Positions 26,259 through 36,025 of a stretch of 64,000 nucleotides of DNA are shown here, piece by piece (position 1 is the stretch's first letter; each line of letters opens with the position of its first letter). The notes beneath the pieces were generated by a model. That model was not told the origin of the DNA and made no database searches. It saw only the letters and a list, made by a program, of their open reading frames with translations. The position numbers and the translations under genes are program-made. The stretch is from CBDCGV01 sp965216955 (GTDB lineage Bacteria; Bacteroidota; Bacteroidia; Chitinophagales; JADIYW01), in NCBI GenBank assembly GCA_965216955.1, contig CBDCGV010000010.1, positions 1 through 64,000 of the forward strand, written 5' to 3'.

Positions 26259-28673
26259 TTACCTTACTTCTGCTTTAAGTTCCTTCTGGTAAAGGCCAAT
26301 CAGCTTGTTCATAATTCTATCAATTTCCTTGTCTGTCAATGTTTTTTTGTTATCCTGAAGTAAAAAACTAACTGCATAAGATTTTTTATCCTCGCCTAAT
26401 TTTTCATCCTTATAGACATCAAAAAGATTAACCTCCTTAATTCTCTTCTTATCTACTTTATCTGCCAGTTGCTTTATATCCTGAAATTTAACACTATTAT
26501 TTAACAAAAGCGCTAAATCTCTTCTAACCTTTGGAAATTTTGAAACCTCTGAATAAGTGATTTTTATTTCTCTAAACAACTTAAGTACAAGTGCCCAATT
26601 AAATTGTGCATAAAAGACTGGTTGCTTTATATCTACATTTGACAACATCTGTCTTGACACTCTACCAATCTGCGCAACAGCGCTTTCACCAATACAATAG
26701 TCCATTCCTGAATCAAAATGATCGCTGTTACTTTCTTTAAGCACGTAATTGCTTAAATTAACACTAGCAAGAATTTCTTCAACGACACTTTTGATATAAT
26801 AAAAATCAGTTTGCTGAGCTTTCATTTGCCATGTTTCCGAAGCTCTATCTCCCGTGACAAACAAACATAAATGTTCCGTTTCAACATTAAGATTATCTTC
26901 TATGGCATATGACTTCCCAAACTCAAAAAATTTGCACTTCGTATTCTTTCTATTGAGATTATGCTGAAGGCTTTCCAACCCAGTTACAATCATATCAGGA
27001 CGTAAAACATCCAACTCTGTATTAATACTATTTAATAACTTAATTAGATTTTTATTTTGAGGATAATACCTGGATTTGGTAATCGAATTAGTCATAATTT
27101 CATTAAAACCAAGCCCCACCAGCCTATCAGCTATCTTATTAACAATTCTATTATTACTTTCATCAAGAGAATCAGAGACAATAGAAGTATTTAATTTCTC
27201 TGGTAGTGCAACATTATTTAAACCATAAATACGAACTATTTCTTCAGTAATATCGGCTTCACGCTTTACATCTACTCTATATGGAGGAACAGCTATTTTA
27301 AGAATCGCACCTTGTTCCTCCAGAACTTCAATTTCTAACAAATTTAGAATTTCTAAAACGTCTTCTTTAGGAATGTTTGCTCCAATATGTCTATTTATCC
27401 TTTCGATATTGATTTCTAACTCCTGCTTTTCGACTTCTTCAGACCTTACATCAAAAATGGGAGAAGATATTTCCCCTCCTGCCAACTCGAGAATCATCTT
27501 AGCGGCTCTTTTTAATGCAACAATCGTTATTTGAGGATCGACTCCCTTTTCAAAGTGAGAAGCGGCATCTGTTCTTAAACCGAGGTTTGTGGAAGTTCTT
27601 CTTATAGTCGTTGGAGCAAAGTAAGCGCTTTCTAAAAAAATTGCAGTTGTATGATGTTTTACTCCTGATTTAACACCTCCAAAAACTCCAGCAATGCACA
27701 TTCCTTCCTGAGCATTACATATCATTAAATCTTCAGAAGATAATTTATATTCTTGTTCATCTAAAGCCAAAAAAACATCTCCTTTATTCGCATTTCTAAC
27801 AACTATTTGACTCCCTACTTCATTTAGATCAAAAGCGTGTAGGGGTTGTCCCAAATCATTCATTACATAGTTAGTAATATCAACGATATTGTTAATTGAT
27901 CGAAACCCTATTGCTTCTATTTTGTTTTTTAACCAAGATGGAGATTCTTTAACCTCAAGTCCCTTAATAATAAGTCCACAATAAACAGGACAAGCCTTTC
28001 TATTTTCTACTTTTACTTCAAATCCGTTGTTCAATGCCTTTGGAGTTAACTGTGGAGCTTCTATAGACTTAAGCTTCCCTTTAAAATCATTTCTATATTT
28101 TAGCGCCGCATACAAATCTCTCGCGACTCCATAATGAGAAAAAGCATCTGCCCTATTTGGTGTTAATCCAATTTCAAAAATGATATCCTCTTCAACATTA
28201 AAAAGGGTTTTAATAGGCGTTCCTACTTCGACATTATTATCTAGTACCATTATACCTTCATGATTATTTCCAAGACCAATCTCGTCTTCAGCGCAAATCA
28301 TTCCTAAGGACTCTTCTCCTCTTATCTTTACTCTTTTTATTTTAAAGGGTTCTTCATTGGCACCATAAAGTACACTCCCAACAGGGGCCACTACAACTTT
28401 TTGTCCCTCCTCAACATTAGGAGCTCCGCAAACAATTTGTTTTAGTTCCCCATCTCCGATATCAACTTGTGTTACCTTGAGTTTATCAGCATTTGGATGC
28501 TGCTTAGATGAGGACACATAACCAACAACTAACCCTGTCAACCCTCCTTTAACACTTTCAAATTGATGTATTCCCTCAACTTCTAAACCAATATCTGTCA
28601 ATAAATCTGCCAATTCATTAACAGAGAGGTTTACATCAATGTATTCCTTAATCCAATTGTAGGATACCTTCAT
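26259..28673 (-). CDS. pheT: Phenylalanine-tRNA ligase beta subunit
   Basis: An 804-residue PheT, the tRNA-binding and editing subunit of the (alpha-beta)2 enzyme. The N-terminal EMAP-type tRNA-binding domain spans about 40-150 (VVGYVSSSKQHPNADKLKVT). The B3/B4 editing domain follows (about 210-380), then B5 (about 405-480, ITEEIVRIYG at its end), the catalytic-like core, and the C-terminal FDX-ACB domain (KFPKVRRDLALLLNNSVKF). pheS is not adjacent. A -7 element lies at 28725-28732. Confidence 0.97.
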   Translation of the reverse strand: MKVSYNWIKEYIDVNLSVNELADLLTDIGLEVEGIHQFESVKGGLTGLVVGYVSSSKQHPNADKLKVTQVDIGDGELKQIVCGAPNVEEGQKVVVAPVGSVLYGANEEPFKIKRVKIRGEESLGMICAEDEIGLGNNHEGIMVLDNNVEVGTPIKTLFNVEEDIIFEIGLTPNRADAFSHYGVARDLYAALKYRNDFKGKLKSIEAPQLTPKALNNGFEVKVENRKACPVYCGLIIKGLEVKESPSWLKNKIEAIGFRSINNIVDITNYVMNDLGQPLHAFDLNEVGSQIVVRNANKGDVFLALDEQEYKLSSEDLMICNAQEGMCIAGVFGGVKSGVKHHTTAIFLESAYFAPTTIRRTSTNLGLRTDAASHFEKGVDPQITIVALKRAAKMILELAGGEISSPIFDVRSEEVEKQELEINIERINRHIGANIPKEDVLEILNLLEIEVLEEQGAILKIAVPPYRVDVKREADITEEIVRIYGLNNVALPEKLNTSIVSDSLDESNNRIVNKIADRLVGLGFNEIMTNSITKSRYYPQNKNLIKLLNSINTELDVLRPDMIVTGLESLQHNLNRKNTKCKFFEFGKSYAIEDNLNVETEHLCLFVTGDRASETWQMKAQQTDFYYIKSVVEEILASVNLSNYVLKESNSDHFDSGMDYCIGESAVAQIGRVSRQMLSNVDIKQPVFYAQFNWALVLKLFREIKITYSEVSKFPKVRRDLALLLNNSVKFQDIKQLADKVDKKRIKEVNLFDVYKDEKLGEDKKSYAVSFLLQDNKKTLTDKEIDRIMNKLIGLYQKELKAEVR

Positions 28674-28724
28674 TTTGTTTACATTTAAATTCTGTTCATT
28701 CTACACAAGAATAAATTGTTTGAG

Positions 28725-28732
28725 CAAAGATA
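28725..28732 (-). promoter_or_regulatory. -7 element TATCTTTG for the pheT-zapA-rny unit
   Basis: The minus strand reads TATCTTTG, a perfect TAnnTTTG, 51 bp ahead of the pheT ATG. A leader of about 45 nt would result. Confidence 0.5.
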
Positions 28733-28794
28733 AAAAAGTATCATGCCTAAAAACTTCCTGAGTTAAATTTTAAATCAATATTTTTAAAATCTTT

Positions 28795-29301
28795 ATGAAA
28801 TTTTCCAATACAGAAAGGGCCACTTTTAAATGTTCTCTCGAAAGGGCTTTTAAGACACCCATACTTGGAGATGCTACAAAAATTTTAACTGGGTTTCTAT
28901 TTATTCCTCCAATCACCGGTTTTAGAGCAGATAAAACATGGGGCTTAGAAGAGGGATCACGAATTCCTTATTCCAACGGAAATTTATTTAGTTCAAAAGG
29001 AGCCATTGCCCTAGATAGAATAATTACTAGAATGGAAAATAAATATTGGCAATGGGAACTCATAGATTTTAAACAAACATCATTGTTTTTTCTAGATAAA
29101 GCTGTAGGAGAATATTGGTGTCATATAAATGAAGATGGGCTAATAAGTGTAAAATGGACTTATTCTTTCTTTCCGAAATCTTTCATTTATAATCCCTTGG
29201 TATTTTTATTAACTAGAGTATGGAGTGGATTACAAAAAAGAGCTTTGGAGAACATTAAATATTTAGCAGAAACGAATGCTCCTTATGTTTACGACAACTA
29301 A
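28795..29301 (+). CDS. SRPBCC-like protein of unknown function
   Basis: A 168-residue protein whose N-terminus (NTERATFKCSLERAFKTPIL), central Gly and Trp pattern (GSRIPYSNGN), and long C-terminal amphipathic helix (RVWSGLQKRALENIKYLAE) fit an SRPBCC-type helix-grip fold. No transmembrane or signal sequence. It precedes the zinc-ribbon gene by 8 bp. I would call it only a probable ligand-binding protein. Confidence 0.65.
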   Translation: MKFSNTERATFKCSLERAFKTPILGDATKILTGFLFIPPITGFRADKTWGLEEGSRIPYSNGNLFSSKGAIALDRIITRMENKYWQWELIDFKQTSLFFLDKAVGEYWCHINEDGLISVKWTYSFFPKSFIYNPLVFLLTRVWSGLQKRALENIKYLAETNAPYVYDN

Positions 29302-29309
29302 AAATTGAT

Positions 29310-30014
29310 ATGGACTTAATTAAATGCAAGCGTTGTGAAAGTGTAGTTTCAGAGTCAAACATCAATAGGGATGAAAAAGTGGCTAATTGCCAAAGGTGTG
29401 GAGCGCTTTTTAGTTTCGAAGAGACAGATCGCAAAACACTTCTTCCACCTAAAGAAAAGATTCTAATTGAGCCTAAAGGTATTCATATAGAAAATAGAGG
29501 TATAGATTTACTTATCTCTTCTAAAATGGATGGATTTGCAAAAGGGTTCTTTACTTTTTTCAGTCTTTTTTGGAATGCCATTGTTTTTGTCTTTGTATTC
29601 ACAGCTTTAGCTTCTAAGAACTATGAGATATTATTATTTATAAGCATTCATTTAACTGTAGGTTTAGCTATTGCTTATTATACGATTAGTTTATATATAA
29701 ACAAATATGAAATAATTGTAGATAAGCGACATTTAAAGACTCAATATGGCCCGATGAAATTTCCTTTTAAGAAGACCCATTATGTAGAGTCGGGATTAAT
29801 AAAGCAGGTTTTTTGCCAAAAGTATGTTGCAGGAACAGTCAATAATGTTCCGCAATTTAGTTTTAAAGTCTCTATATATAAAAATGACACAGCAACTATT
29901 GACTTATTAAAAGGCCTTAAATCCTATAATCAAGCATTATATATAGAACAACAAATAGAGTCCTTCATAAATATAATAGATGCCCCGATTGAAGGAGAGT
30001 ACAGAGAAACTTAA
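29310..30014 (+). CDS. Zinc-ribbon membrane protein of unknown function
   Basis: A 234-residue protein. The N-terminus has two CxxC knuckles (CKRC and CQRC, about residues 5-32) that form a zinc ribbon. Two adjacent hydrophobic segments follow (about 85-105 and 108-130, FFSLFWNAIVFVFVFTALAS and LLFISIHLTVGLAIAYYTIS). A beta-rich C-terminal domain contains KYEIIVDKRHLKTQYGPMKF. This layout occurs in several uncharacterised bacterial proteins. Probably cotranscribed with the SRPBCC-like gene before it. Confidence 0.75.
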   Translation: MDLIKCKRCESVVSESNINRDEKVANCQRCGALFSFEETDRKTLLPPKEKILIEPKGIHIENRGIDLLISSKMDGFAKGFFTFFSLFWNAIVFVFVFTALASKNYEILLFISIHLTVGLAIAYYTISLYINKYEIIVDKRHLKTQYGPMKFPFKKTHYVESGLIKQVFCQKYVAGTVNNVPQFSFKVSIYKNDTATIDLLKGLKSYNQALYIEQQIESFINIIDAPIEGEYRET

Positions 30015-30055
30015 ACGTTACTTTGATTTTTTTTGGAAACTATCTTATTGACAAG

Positions 30056-31450
30056 CTACTTTAATCCCCCTATCATATCTTCAGGACGGACCCATTTATC
30101 AAATTCATCTGCAGTAAGCAGCCCAAGAGCAATGGCAGCTTCTTTTAAGGTAGTCCCTTCTTTATGAGCCTTTTTTGCAATACTGGCAGCACTATCATAA
30201 CCAATCTTTGTATTCAATGCCGTTACTAACATTAATGAATTATTTAAATTATGAGTAATTCTTTCCTGGTTTGGTTCCAAACCTTTGATGCAATTTTCAT
30301 TAAAAGATCTTGCTGCATCACCAATTAGTGTTGCCGACATTAAGAAATTAAAGATCATTACTGGTTTAAAAACATTTAATTGAAAATGTCCCGTACTTCC
30401 TGCAACATTAATAGCTACATCATTCCCCAATACCTGTGCACAAGCCATTGTGAGTGCCTCTGATTGTGTTGGATTTACTTTCCCTGGCATAATAGATGAT
30501 CCCGGCTCATTTGCAGGAATAACATATTCTCCTATACCACATCTAGGGCCAGAAGCCAACATTCTAATATCGTTACCAATCTTCATTAAACTAGAGGCTA
30601 CCGTTTTCAATGCACCATGCGCCTCAACTATGGCATCATGCCCTGACAAACCTTCAAATTTGTTTTCACCAGTTATAAAAGGCAACTCCGCTATTTCTGC
30701 AATCTTACCAGCCACCTTTTCTGCATACCCTGCTGGAGTGTTAATGCCAGTTCCTACTGCTGTACCCCCTAATGCCAATTCAGACAAATGAGGTAGCGTG
30801 TTTTTGATTGCTCTGATTCCATGATCTAATTGAGACACGTAACCTGACAACTCTTGCCCAACAGTTAATGGCGTCGCATCCATAAAATGCGTTCTACCTA
30901 TTTTTACTACTTCTTTATACTTTTCAGATTTAGCTTTAAAAGTATCTCTCAACACTTCTAAGCCTGGAATGGTGTTCTCCACTAAACTTTTATACGCTGC
31001 AATATGCATCGCTGTTGGAAAAGTATCATTTGAAGATTGTGATTTATTTACATCATCATTTGGATGCACTTTCTTTTGCTCATCTGATAAGCTACCTCCA
31101 TCTAAAACATGAGCACGGTTCGCTACTACTTCATTTACATTCATATTGGACTGAGTTCCGGAACCAGTTTGCCAAACTACCAGTGGAAATTGATCCTCTA
31201 ACTTTCCTGCAAGAATTTCATCACAAACGGCAGCAATTAAATTTGCTTTTTCTTCCGACAAAACGCCACAATCTTTATTGGTTATGGCTGCCGCTTTCTT
31301 TAAAATAGCAAAAGCACCGATAACCTCCTTTGGCATCCTCTGCCCACCTATTTTAAAGTTTTGTATTGAACGCTGTGTTTGAGCTGCCCAGTATTTATCA
31401 GCAGGCACATCTATATATCCTATGCTATCCTTTTCCTTTCTAAACTCCAT
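30056..31450 (-). CDS. fumC: Fumarate hydratase, class II
   Basis: A 464-residue class II fumarase, the cytoplasmic TCA-cycle enzyme that interconverts fumarate and malate without an iron-sulfur cluster. The superfamily signature GSSIMPGKVNP is present. Substrate-site motifs GSGTQSNMNVNEV, HPNDDVNKSQSSNDTFP and GRTHFMDATPLTVGQE also match. Length is typical. It is convergent with the zinc-ribbon gene and followed upstream by an enoyl-CoA hydratase gene on the same strand. Confidence 0.97.
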   Translation of the reverse strand: MEFRKEKDSIGYIDVPADKYWAAQTQRSIQNFKIGGQRMPKEVIGAFAILKKAAAITNKDCGVLSEEKANLIAAVCDEILAGKLEDQFPLVVWQTGSGTQSNMNVNEVVANRAHVLDGGSLSDEQKKVHPNDDVNKSQSSNDTFPTAMHIAAYKSLVENTIPGLEVLRDTFKAKSEKYKEVVKIGRTHFMDATPLTVGQELSGYVSQLDHGIRAIKNTLPHLSELALGGTAVGTGINTPAGYAEKVAGKIAEIAELPFITGENKFEGLSGHDAIVEAHGALKTVASSLMKIGNDIRMLASGPRCGIGEYVIPANEPGSSIMPGKVNPTQSEALTMACAQVLGNDVAINVAGSTGHFQLNVFKPVMIFNFLMSATLIGDAARSFNENCIKGLEPNQERITHNLNNSLMLVTALNTKIGYDSAASIAKKAHKEGTTLKEAAIALGLLTADEFDKWVRPEDMIGGLK

Positions 31451-31499
31451 TATATTATTTTGTTTCTAATAAATAATAAGAAAAATGTCTTTTAAGTAG

Positions 31500-32279
31500 T
31501 TATTTACGTTTAAAAACGGCCTTTCTCTTTTCCAAAAAAGCACTTGCTCCTTCTTCAAAATCATCAACACTAAAACATGCTCCAAAAGATTCTATCTCTT
31601 TATCAAACCCATCCACCCCATCTGTAAAATGGGCATTTACGCATTCAATAATTTTTGAAATTGCAAAGGGCCCTTTCGTCGCAATTTTCTCAATTAGTTC
31701 TTTACTCTTCTTTATTAATTGTTCTTGCGAAACTACATGATTTAATAACCCTAATTGATGCGCTTCGTCAGCTTTAATCATATCTGCTGTCATCAATAAT
31801 TCGAGAGCCTTCCCTTTTCCAATGTATTGTATCAATCTCTGTGTCCCCCCATAACCTGGAATAATTCCAAGATTTACCTCTGGTTGTCCAAACCTTGCAT
31901 TTTCAGCACCTATCCTAATATGGCATGCCATAGCCAATTCACATCCCCCTCCTAAAGCAAACCCATTTACCGCTGCAATCACAGGAACATGAAGGTTTTC
32001 TATTAAATTAAAAATACGATGTCCTTTCTCTGCAAGTTCTTTAGCCTGCTCAACAGACAAACCCTTAAATTCAGAAATATCTGCCCCAGCAACAAAGGCT
32101 TTTTCTCCTGCGCCAGTAATTATAACACCTTTTAATTCTACAATTGAATTGATATGCTCAAAGAAATGACCTATTTCAGATATCGTTTCTCCATTTAATG
32201 CATTTAACTTTTGAGGACGATTAATTATTAAAGTAATTATTCCTCCACTGTTTTCGACTAAAAGATTATTGTAAGACAT
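31500..32279 (-). CDS. Enoyl-CoA hydratase/isomerase family protein
   Basis: A 259-residue crotonase-fold enzyme, probably hydrating 2-enoyl-CoA thioesters in fatty-acid or amino-acid breakdown. The oxyanion-hole and active-site segments are AFVAGADISEF, NGFALGGGCELAMACHIRI and FGQPEVNLGIIPGYGGTQRL, with the two usual Glu residues in GGGCELA and GQPEVNLG. A -7 element TATATTTG is at 32296-32303. The acyl substrate is not determined by sequence. Confidence 0.93.
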   Translation of the reverse strand: MSYNNLLVENSGGIITLIINRPQKLNALNGETISEIGHFFEHINSIVELKGVIITGAGEKAFVAGADISEFKGLSVEQAKELAEKGHRIFNLIENLHVPVIAAVNGFALGGGCELAMACHIRIGAENARFGQPEVNLGIIPGYGGTQRLIQYIGKGKALELLMTADMIKADEAHQLGLLNHVVSQEQLIKKSKELIEKIATKGPFAISKIIECVNAHFTDGVDGFDKEIESFGACFSVDDFEEGASAFLEKRKAVFKRK

Positions 32280-32295
32280 ATTCCGATTTAAGTCG

Positions 32296-32303
32296 CAAAT
32301 ATA
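32296..32303 (-). promoter_or_regulatory. -7 element TATATTTG for the enoyl-CoA hydratase
   Basis: The minus strand reads TATATTTG, a perfect TAnnTTTG, 16 bp ahead of the ATG. Confidence 0.5.
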
Positions 32304-32378
32304 ATCTTCACTTCAATCAAATTTTGTAAAATGTTGATTAAATCTAGAGGAATCTTTCTATATAAATGGAATATGTCG

Positions 32379-33251
32379 TTATCTGTCAGTCCAAATATAA
32401 AAGCCCATGTTATTTATATAACCGTACGAAAGTCCTTCTTTAACAAAAGCATATCCGCCTTTAAATTCTCCTGCAGAATTATATCTAGCATCAATAATTA
32501 TCTTACCAGCTTTATCGATATACCCCCATTGAAAATAATTTTGTTCGACAGCAGCTTTGTTTTCATTGAATGAACGAGCATCAGTAAATTTAAAATCTAT
32601 TACTTTTCTTCCACTAGCATTAACATACCCCCACTTACCTTCAAGTTTAGCTGGTGCTACATTTTCATTGAAGTTCCTAATTTCTTCATACTTCTCATTC
32701 ACTATAATATTTCCTTTTCCATCAATTAGGCTCCATTTTTTCATCACATTTTCGGAAACCCCAATTCTGTCGTTAAAGAAATCTGTAACTTTTCTATACA
32801 TAGGACTAATTACCATTTCTCCTTGTTTTGTAATAAAACCCCACTTCCCAGAAATCTTAACAGCCGCTAAACCATTGTTATAAATGCGTGCATCTTCGTA
32901 AATAGGATCAATAATAAACTTTCCTGTTCGATCTATAAATCCCCATGCCGTGTCATTTTTAACAGGAGCAAGTCCTTCATTGAATTCTTTTGCATCTTTA
33001 AAATTACACGGAATAACCAATGTGCCAGATCCATTGATATACCCCCACTTAGCATTTAAAATATTGGTTCCATTAGCCACCGGAGCCAATCCTTCATTAA
33101 AATTTCTTGCTTCATTATATTTAGGTTCAATAACCTGCTTTCCCTTTTCATCAATAAATCCCCATCTATTGTCCACTTCCACTAAAAATCTATCTGAAGC
33201 AAAAAGCCCTAATGTCATTAACAAAAGGCAACTGGTAAATGTTTTTTTCAT
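32379..33251 (-). CDS. Exported WG-repeat protein
   Basis: A 290-residue protein with a signal peptide (MKKTFTSCLLLMTLGLFASD) followed by about eight WG repeats of roughly 34 residues. Each starts W-G-[FY]-I-[DN]-x-x-G and continues to an E-G-L-A-P-V-like end (WGFIDEKGKQVIEPKY, WGYINGSGTLVIP, WGFIDRTGKFIIDPIY and so on). WG repeats probably form a beta-propeller-like or solenoid surface; their role is unknown. The protein is likely periplasmic or surface-exposed. The 291 bp upstream contain no other gene. Confidence 0.88.
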   Translation of the reverse strand: MKKTFTSCLLLMTLGLFASDRFLVEVDNRWGFIDEKGKQVIEPKYNEARNFNEGLAPVANGTNILNAKWGYINGSGTLVIPCNFKDAKEFNEGLAPVKNDTAWGFIDRTGKFIIDPIYEDARIYNNGLAAVKISGKWGFITKQGEMVISPMYRKVTDFFNDRIGVSENVMKKWSLIDGKGNIIVNEKYEEIRNFNENVAPAKLEGKWGYVNASGRKVIDFKFTDARSFNENKAAVEQNYFQWGYIDKAGKIIIDARYNSAGEFKGGYAFVKEGLSYGYINNMGFYIWTDR

Positions 33252-33542
33252 TTTAAAAAAAATTTGAATCTTAATAATATCAAATACTATGCTAAAAGTC
33301 TACTAATTAACAATTAAAGAAATACTTTAAACCTTTATCATTAGAGAAAAAATTTCAACAAGTAGTTGATTCCCATCAGATAATATTATATCTGCATTGC
33401 TTATATATTAAAAATTAATCAATATCAAGCTTGTTAATTTTATTGAATGACAATGAATTTTGAAACTTTTGAACAATTCACACCAGTCCCAAGTATCACG
33501 AAAGTAATTTTCTAACTTTAACTAGAATTCAAGAATAAGAAC

Positions 33543-34214
33543 CTAATGCACCAAATTCAGAACTTTTCTAGCTCCCCTAATTTGAATAAGCATGCAAATA
33601 ATTTCCGAATAAACTATTATTTTCTGACCAATAACTTGAATTGTTAATGAGCGAATATCTGCTCTTGGGTCAGGACCAAAAAAAATCAATAGAATATAAC
33701 TCAATAATAGAATATTGAATAGCATATAAATATGTCCATAAAAATTAGGATACACCTCTTTTTTATAAATCATAAAAGTCATGAAGAGTGACATTATTAG
33801 AAAAGCCGTAAATCCAATTTTCACAAAACTCTCATGAAGTTTTAAGACTATGTCCCAAGGTGTGAACCCAATCCCTACATAACAGATCGCTGTTATAAGT
33901 CCAAATAAAAGGACTGCCTTTTTTGCTACCTTAAACTGGTCTTTAAATATTTTAGGAATCGCCAAAAAGAAACAAGCCATCCCAACAGCCACTAGAGTAA
34001 GTGTAAGAGAAAAAACCCATCTTGAAGGATTTGATTCCCCTCGAAAATCAACACTTCTTCCCATGTCGCTAAAAAAATTATTTAGAAATGAATACGTCTT
34101 TAGTTCAGAATTAAAGATCGTTCCACCTGGAAAAACAGCCATAGCTATTATGGTTAAAAAAAAGAACTGCCAGATTCCAAGTTCGCTTACTCGAAGCATC
34201 CTTTTTATTTTCAT
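33543..34214 (-). CDS. DUF998-like integral membrane protein
   Basis: A 223-residue protein with about six hydrophobic segments. The pattern FLNNFFSDMGR after the first segment and GIGFTPWD followed by LHESFVKIGF matches DUF998-type proteins. Biochemical role unknown. It diverges from the ceramidase-like gene, with 42 bp between the two start codons. Confidence 0.7.
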   Translation of the reverse strand: MKIKRMLRVSELGIWQFFFLTIIAMAVFPGGTIFNSELKTYSFLNNFFSDMGRSVDFRGESNPSRWVFSLTLTLVAVGMACFFLAIPKIFKDQFKVAKKAVLLFGLITAICYVGIGFTPWDIVLKLHESFVKIGFTAFLIMSLFMTFMIYKKEVYPNFYGHIYMLFNILLLSYILLIFFGPDPRADIRSLTIQVIGQKIIVYSEIICMLIQIRGARKVLNLVH

Positions 34215-34256
34215 TTTTCAATTAAATCTTAAAGTTAGAATTGTAAATTTAGCACT

Positions 34257-36002
34257 ATGTTTAAAATAGGCGTTTCAAAAAAAGAAATCACTCCCTCTAA
34301 ATTAGGGATGGGGATGTTAGGGTATGGCAGACATGGGAACAATGCTAAGGAAGTAGATGCCCCCATTTATGCACGAGCATATGTATTTGAAGATCAAAAT
34401 GGCAATGTAGCAGGGATTGTCAATATGGAAATTGCCTTCCCCTCCGTAGCATTGACAGAAGGTATACTTTCAAAACTTGATAAAGAGTTGCCTGGTATAT
34501 TTAACAATGACAACCTTATGATTTCGGCACAACACACCCATAGTGCCCCTGGAGGATTTACACATTATATATTTTATAACATTCCTTCTCCGGGATTCAA
34601 ACAATCTGTATATGATACTTATTTAAATAGAACTGTTGAGGCGCTTATACATGCCTATAATTCTAGAAAGAATGCTACCATTAAATTGTCTAAAGGAAAG
34701 TTTAACCCTTCTGAAGAAGTAGCATTCAATCGATCTATGGCTCCTTACAACTCTAACCCTGAAATTATAAAGCCATTAAAGGAATCTGAAGCGAATCTTG
34801 CTATAGACCGCGAGATGAAATATATTCGAATTGATGATGAACAGGGCAAAACGATAGGAAGTTTGAACTGGTTTGGTGTGCATTGTACAAGCCTTTCTAA
34901 TGACAATTATAAGGTATCCGGGGACAATAAAGGTTTTGCAGCCACATTTCTTGAAAACTCGTTAAAAGAAAAAACAGGGAGCGACTTTGTTGGTGCCTTT
35001 TTACAAGATGCATGTGGTGATGTTACTCCGAATTTTGTTTGGGACAAGAAAAAAAAGTGGATGCGCGGAAAATTTAAAGATGATTTTAAAAGCGCAAAAT
35101 TTAATGGGCAATTACAGGCAGACAAAGCCATTGAATTACACGAATCAAATGACAATATTCAAATTGAAGGAGAAATAGACAGTTCTTCAGCATATTATGA
35201 TATGTCTAATATTGAAATTGACAAAGAATTTGCAAATGGCCTATCCAATCAATTCTCAGTATCTCCAATTTTTGGTATTAGCTTTTTAGGAGGTACTTTA
35301 GAAGGTCCTGGAACACCTAAAGTAGTTACGGATCTTGTAACAGGATTATTTAACCCTGGTAAATGGTTGGAGCGTCAAACTTACAAAAAGAAACTCCCTA
35401 AACTAGAGCAGGAACGTGTAGAAAGAGAGTATGAAATGCAGGAACCCAAAATACTAACAGTGGATGCCGGAAATGGCAGGCTTTTTATGGTTGGCAGAGT
35501 AAAAGACCTATTTTTTATTCCTGACATTGTTGACCCTTTGGTAGCATGGATGAAAAAGTTAGATCGTTTGGGATGGATGAAAAAAACGCCATGGGTGGGC
35601 AAAATACTTCAATTACAAATAATAACCATTGGACCCATAGCCTTTGTGGGAATACCAGCAGAAATAACTACTGTTGCAGGAGCGAGACTCCGCAATACGA
35701 TTATAAGTATCCTAAAAGACAAAGGAATATCTCATGTACAAATAACTTCATACGCCGGCTCCTATTCGGGTTATATCACCACACATGAAGAATATAAACA
35801 TCAACATTATGAAGCTGGTCATACCTTATTTGGCAAATGGACATTGGGAGCCTTCCAAACTCAATTTAAAAAAGTTGCCCAATCCTTATTGAAGCCAAAA
35901 AACGAAAGAAAAGATTTTCTTAGGTCTGAAAAACCCGACTTGTTTGAACCTAGTGAGATTTGGCATGGAGATTTTGTAAAGAAAACTCGTAAAAAGAGTT
36001 AA
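34257..36002 (+). CDS. Neutral ceramidase-like protein with Thr at the expected nucleophile
   Basis: A 581-residue member of the neutral/alkaline non-lysosomal ceramidase family (PF04734), which hydrolyses the N-acyl bond of ceramides. The zinc-binding region SAQHTHSAPGG has His93 and His95. In characterised ceramidases the nucleophile is the Ser of GDVSP; here the hexapeptide reads GDVTPN with Thr257. The protein starts directly at MFKIGVSKKEITP, with no signal peptide, whereas known neutral ceramidases are secreted. It is also shorter than the usual 650-780 residues. Activity may therefore differ; a neutral-lipid or sphingoid amidase role is possible. Confidence 0.8.
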   Translation: MFKIGVSKKEITPSKLGMGMLGYGRHGNNAKEVDAPIYARAYVFEDQNGNVAGIVNMEIAFPSVALTEGILSKLDKELPGIFNNDNLMISAQHTHSAPGGFTHYIFYNIPSPGFKQSVYDTYLNRTVEALIHAYNSRKNATIKLSKGKFNPSEEVAFNRSMAPYNSNPEIIKPLKESEANLAIDREMKYIRIDDEQGKTIGSLNWFGVHCTSLSNDNYKVSGDNKGFAATFLENSLKEKTGSDFVGAFLQDACGDVTPNFVWDKKKKWMRGKFKDDFKSAKFNGQLQADKAIELHESNDNIQIEGEIDSSSAYYDMSNIEIDKEFANGLSNQFSVSPIFGISFLGGTLEGPGTPKVVTDLVTGLFNPGKWLERQTYKKKLPKLEQERVEREYEMQEPKILTVDAGNGRLFMVGRVKDLFFIPDIVDPLVAWMKKLDRLGWMKKTPWVGKILQLQIITIGPIAFVGIPAEITTVAGARLRNTIISILKDKGISHVQITSYAGSYSGYITTHEEYKHQHYEAGHTLFGKWTLGAFQTQFKKVAQSLLKPKNERKDFLRSEKPDLFEPSEIWHGDFVKKTRKKS

Positions 36003-36025
36003 ACTCAAATTATATACATTAGAAC

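Noticed and set aside
33252..33542. CAGATA/TATCTG inverted repeat in the gap between the WG-repeat and DUF998-like genes
   Set aside because: Arms of only 6 bp in AT-rich DNA are expected by chance; the gap contains no gene or promoter I can support.
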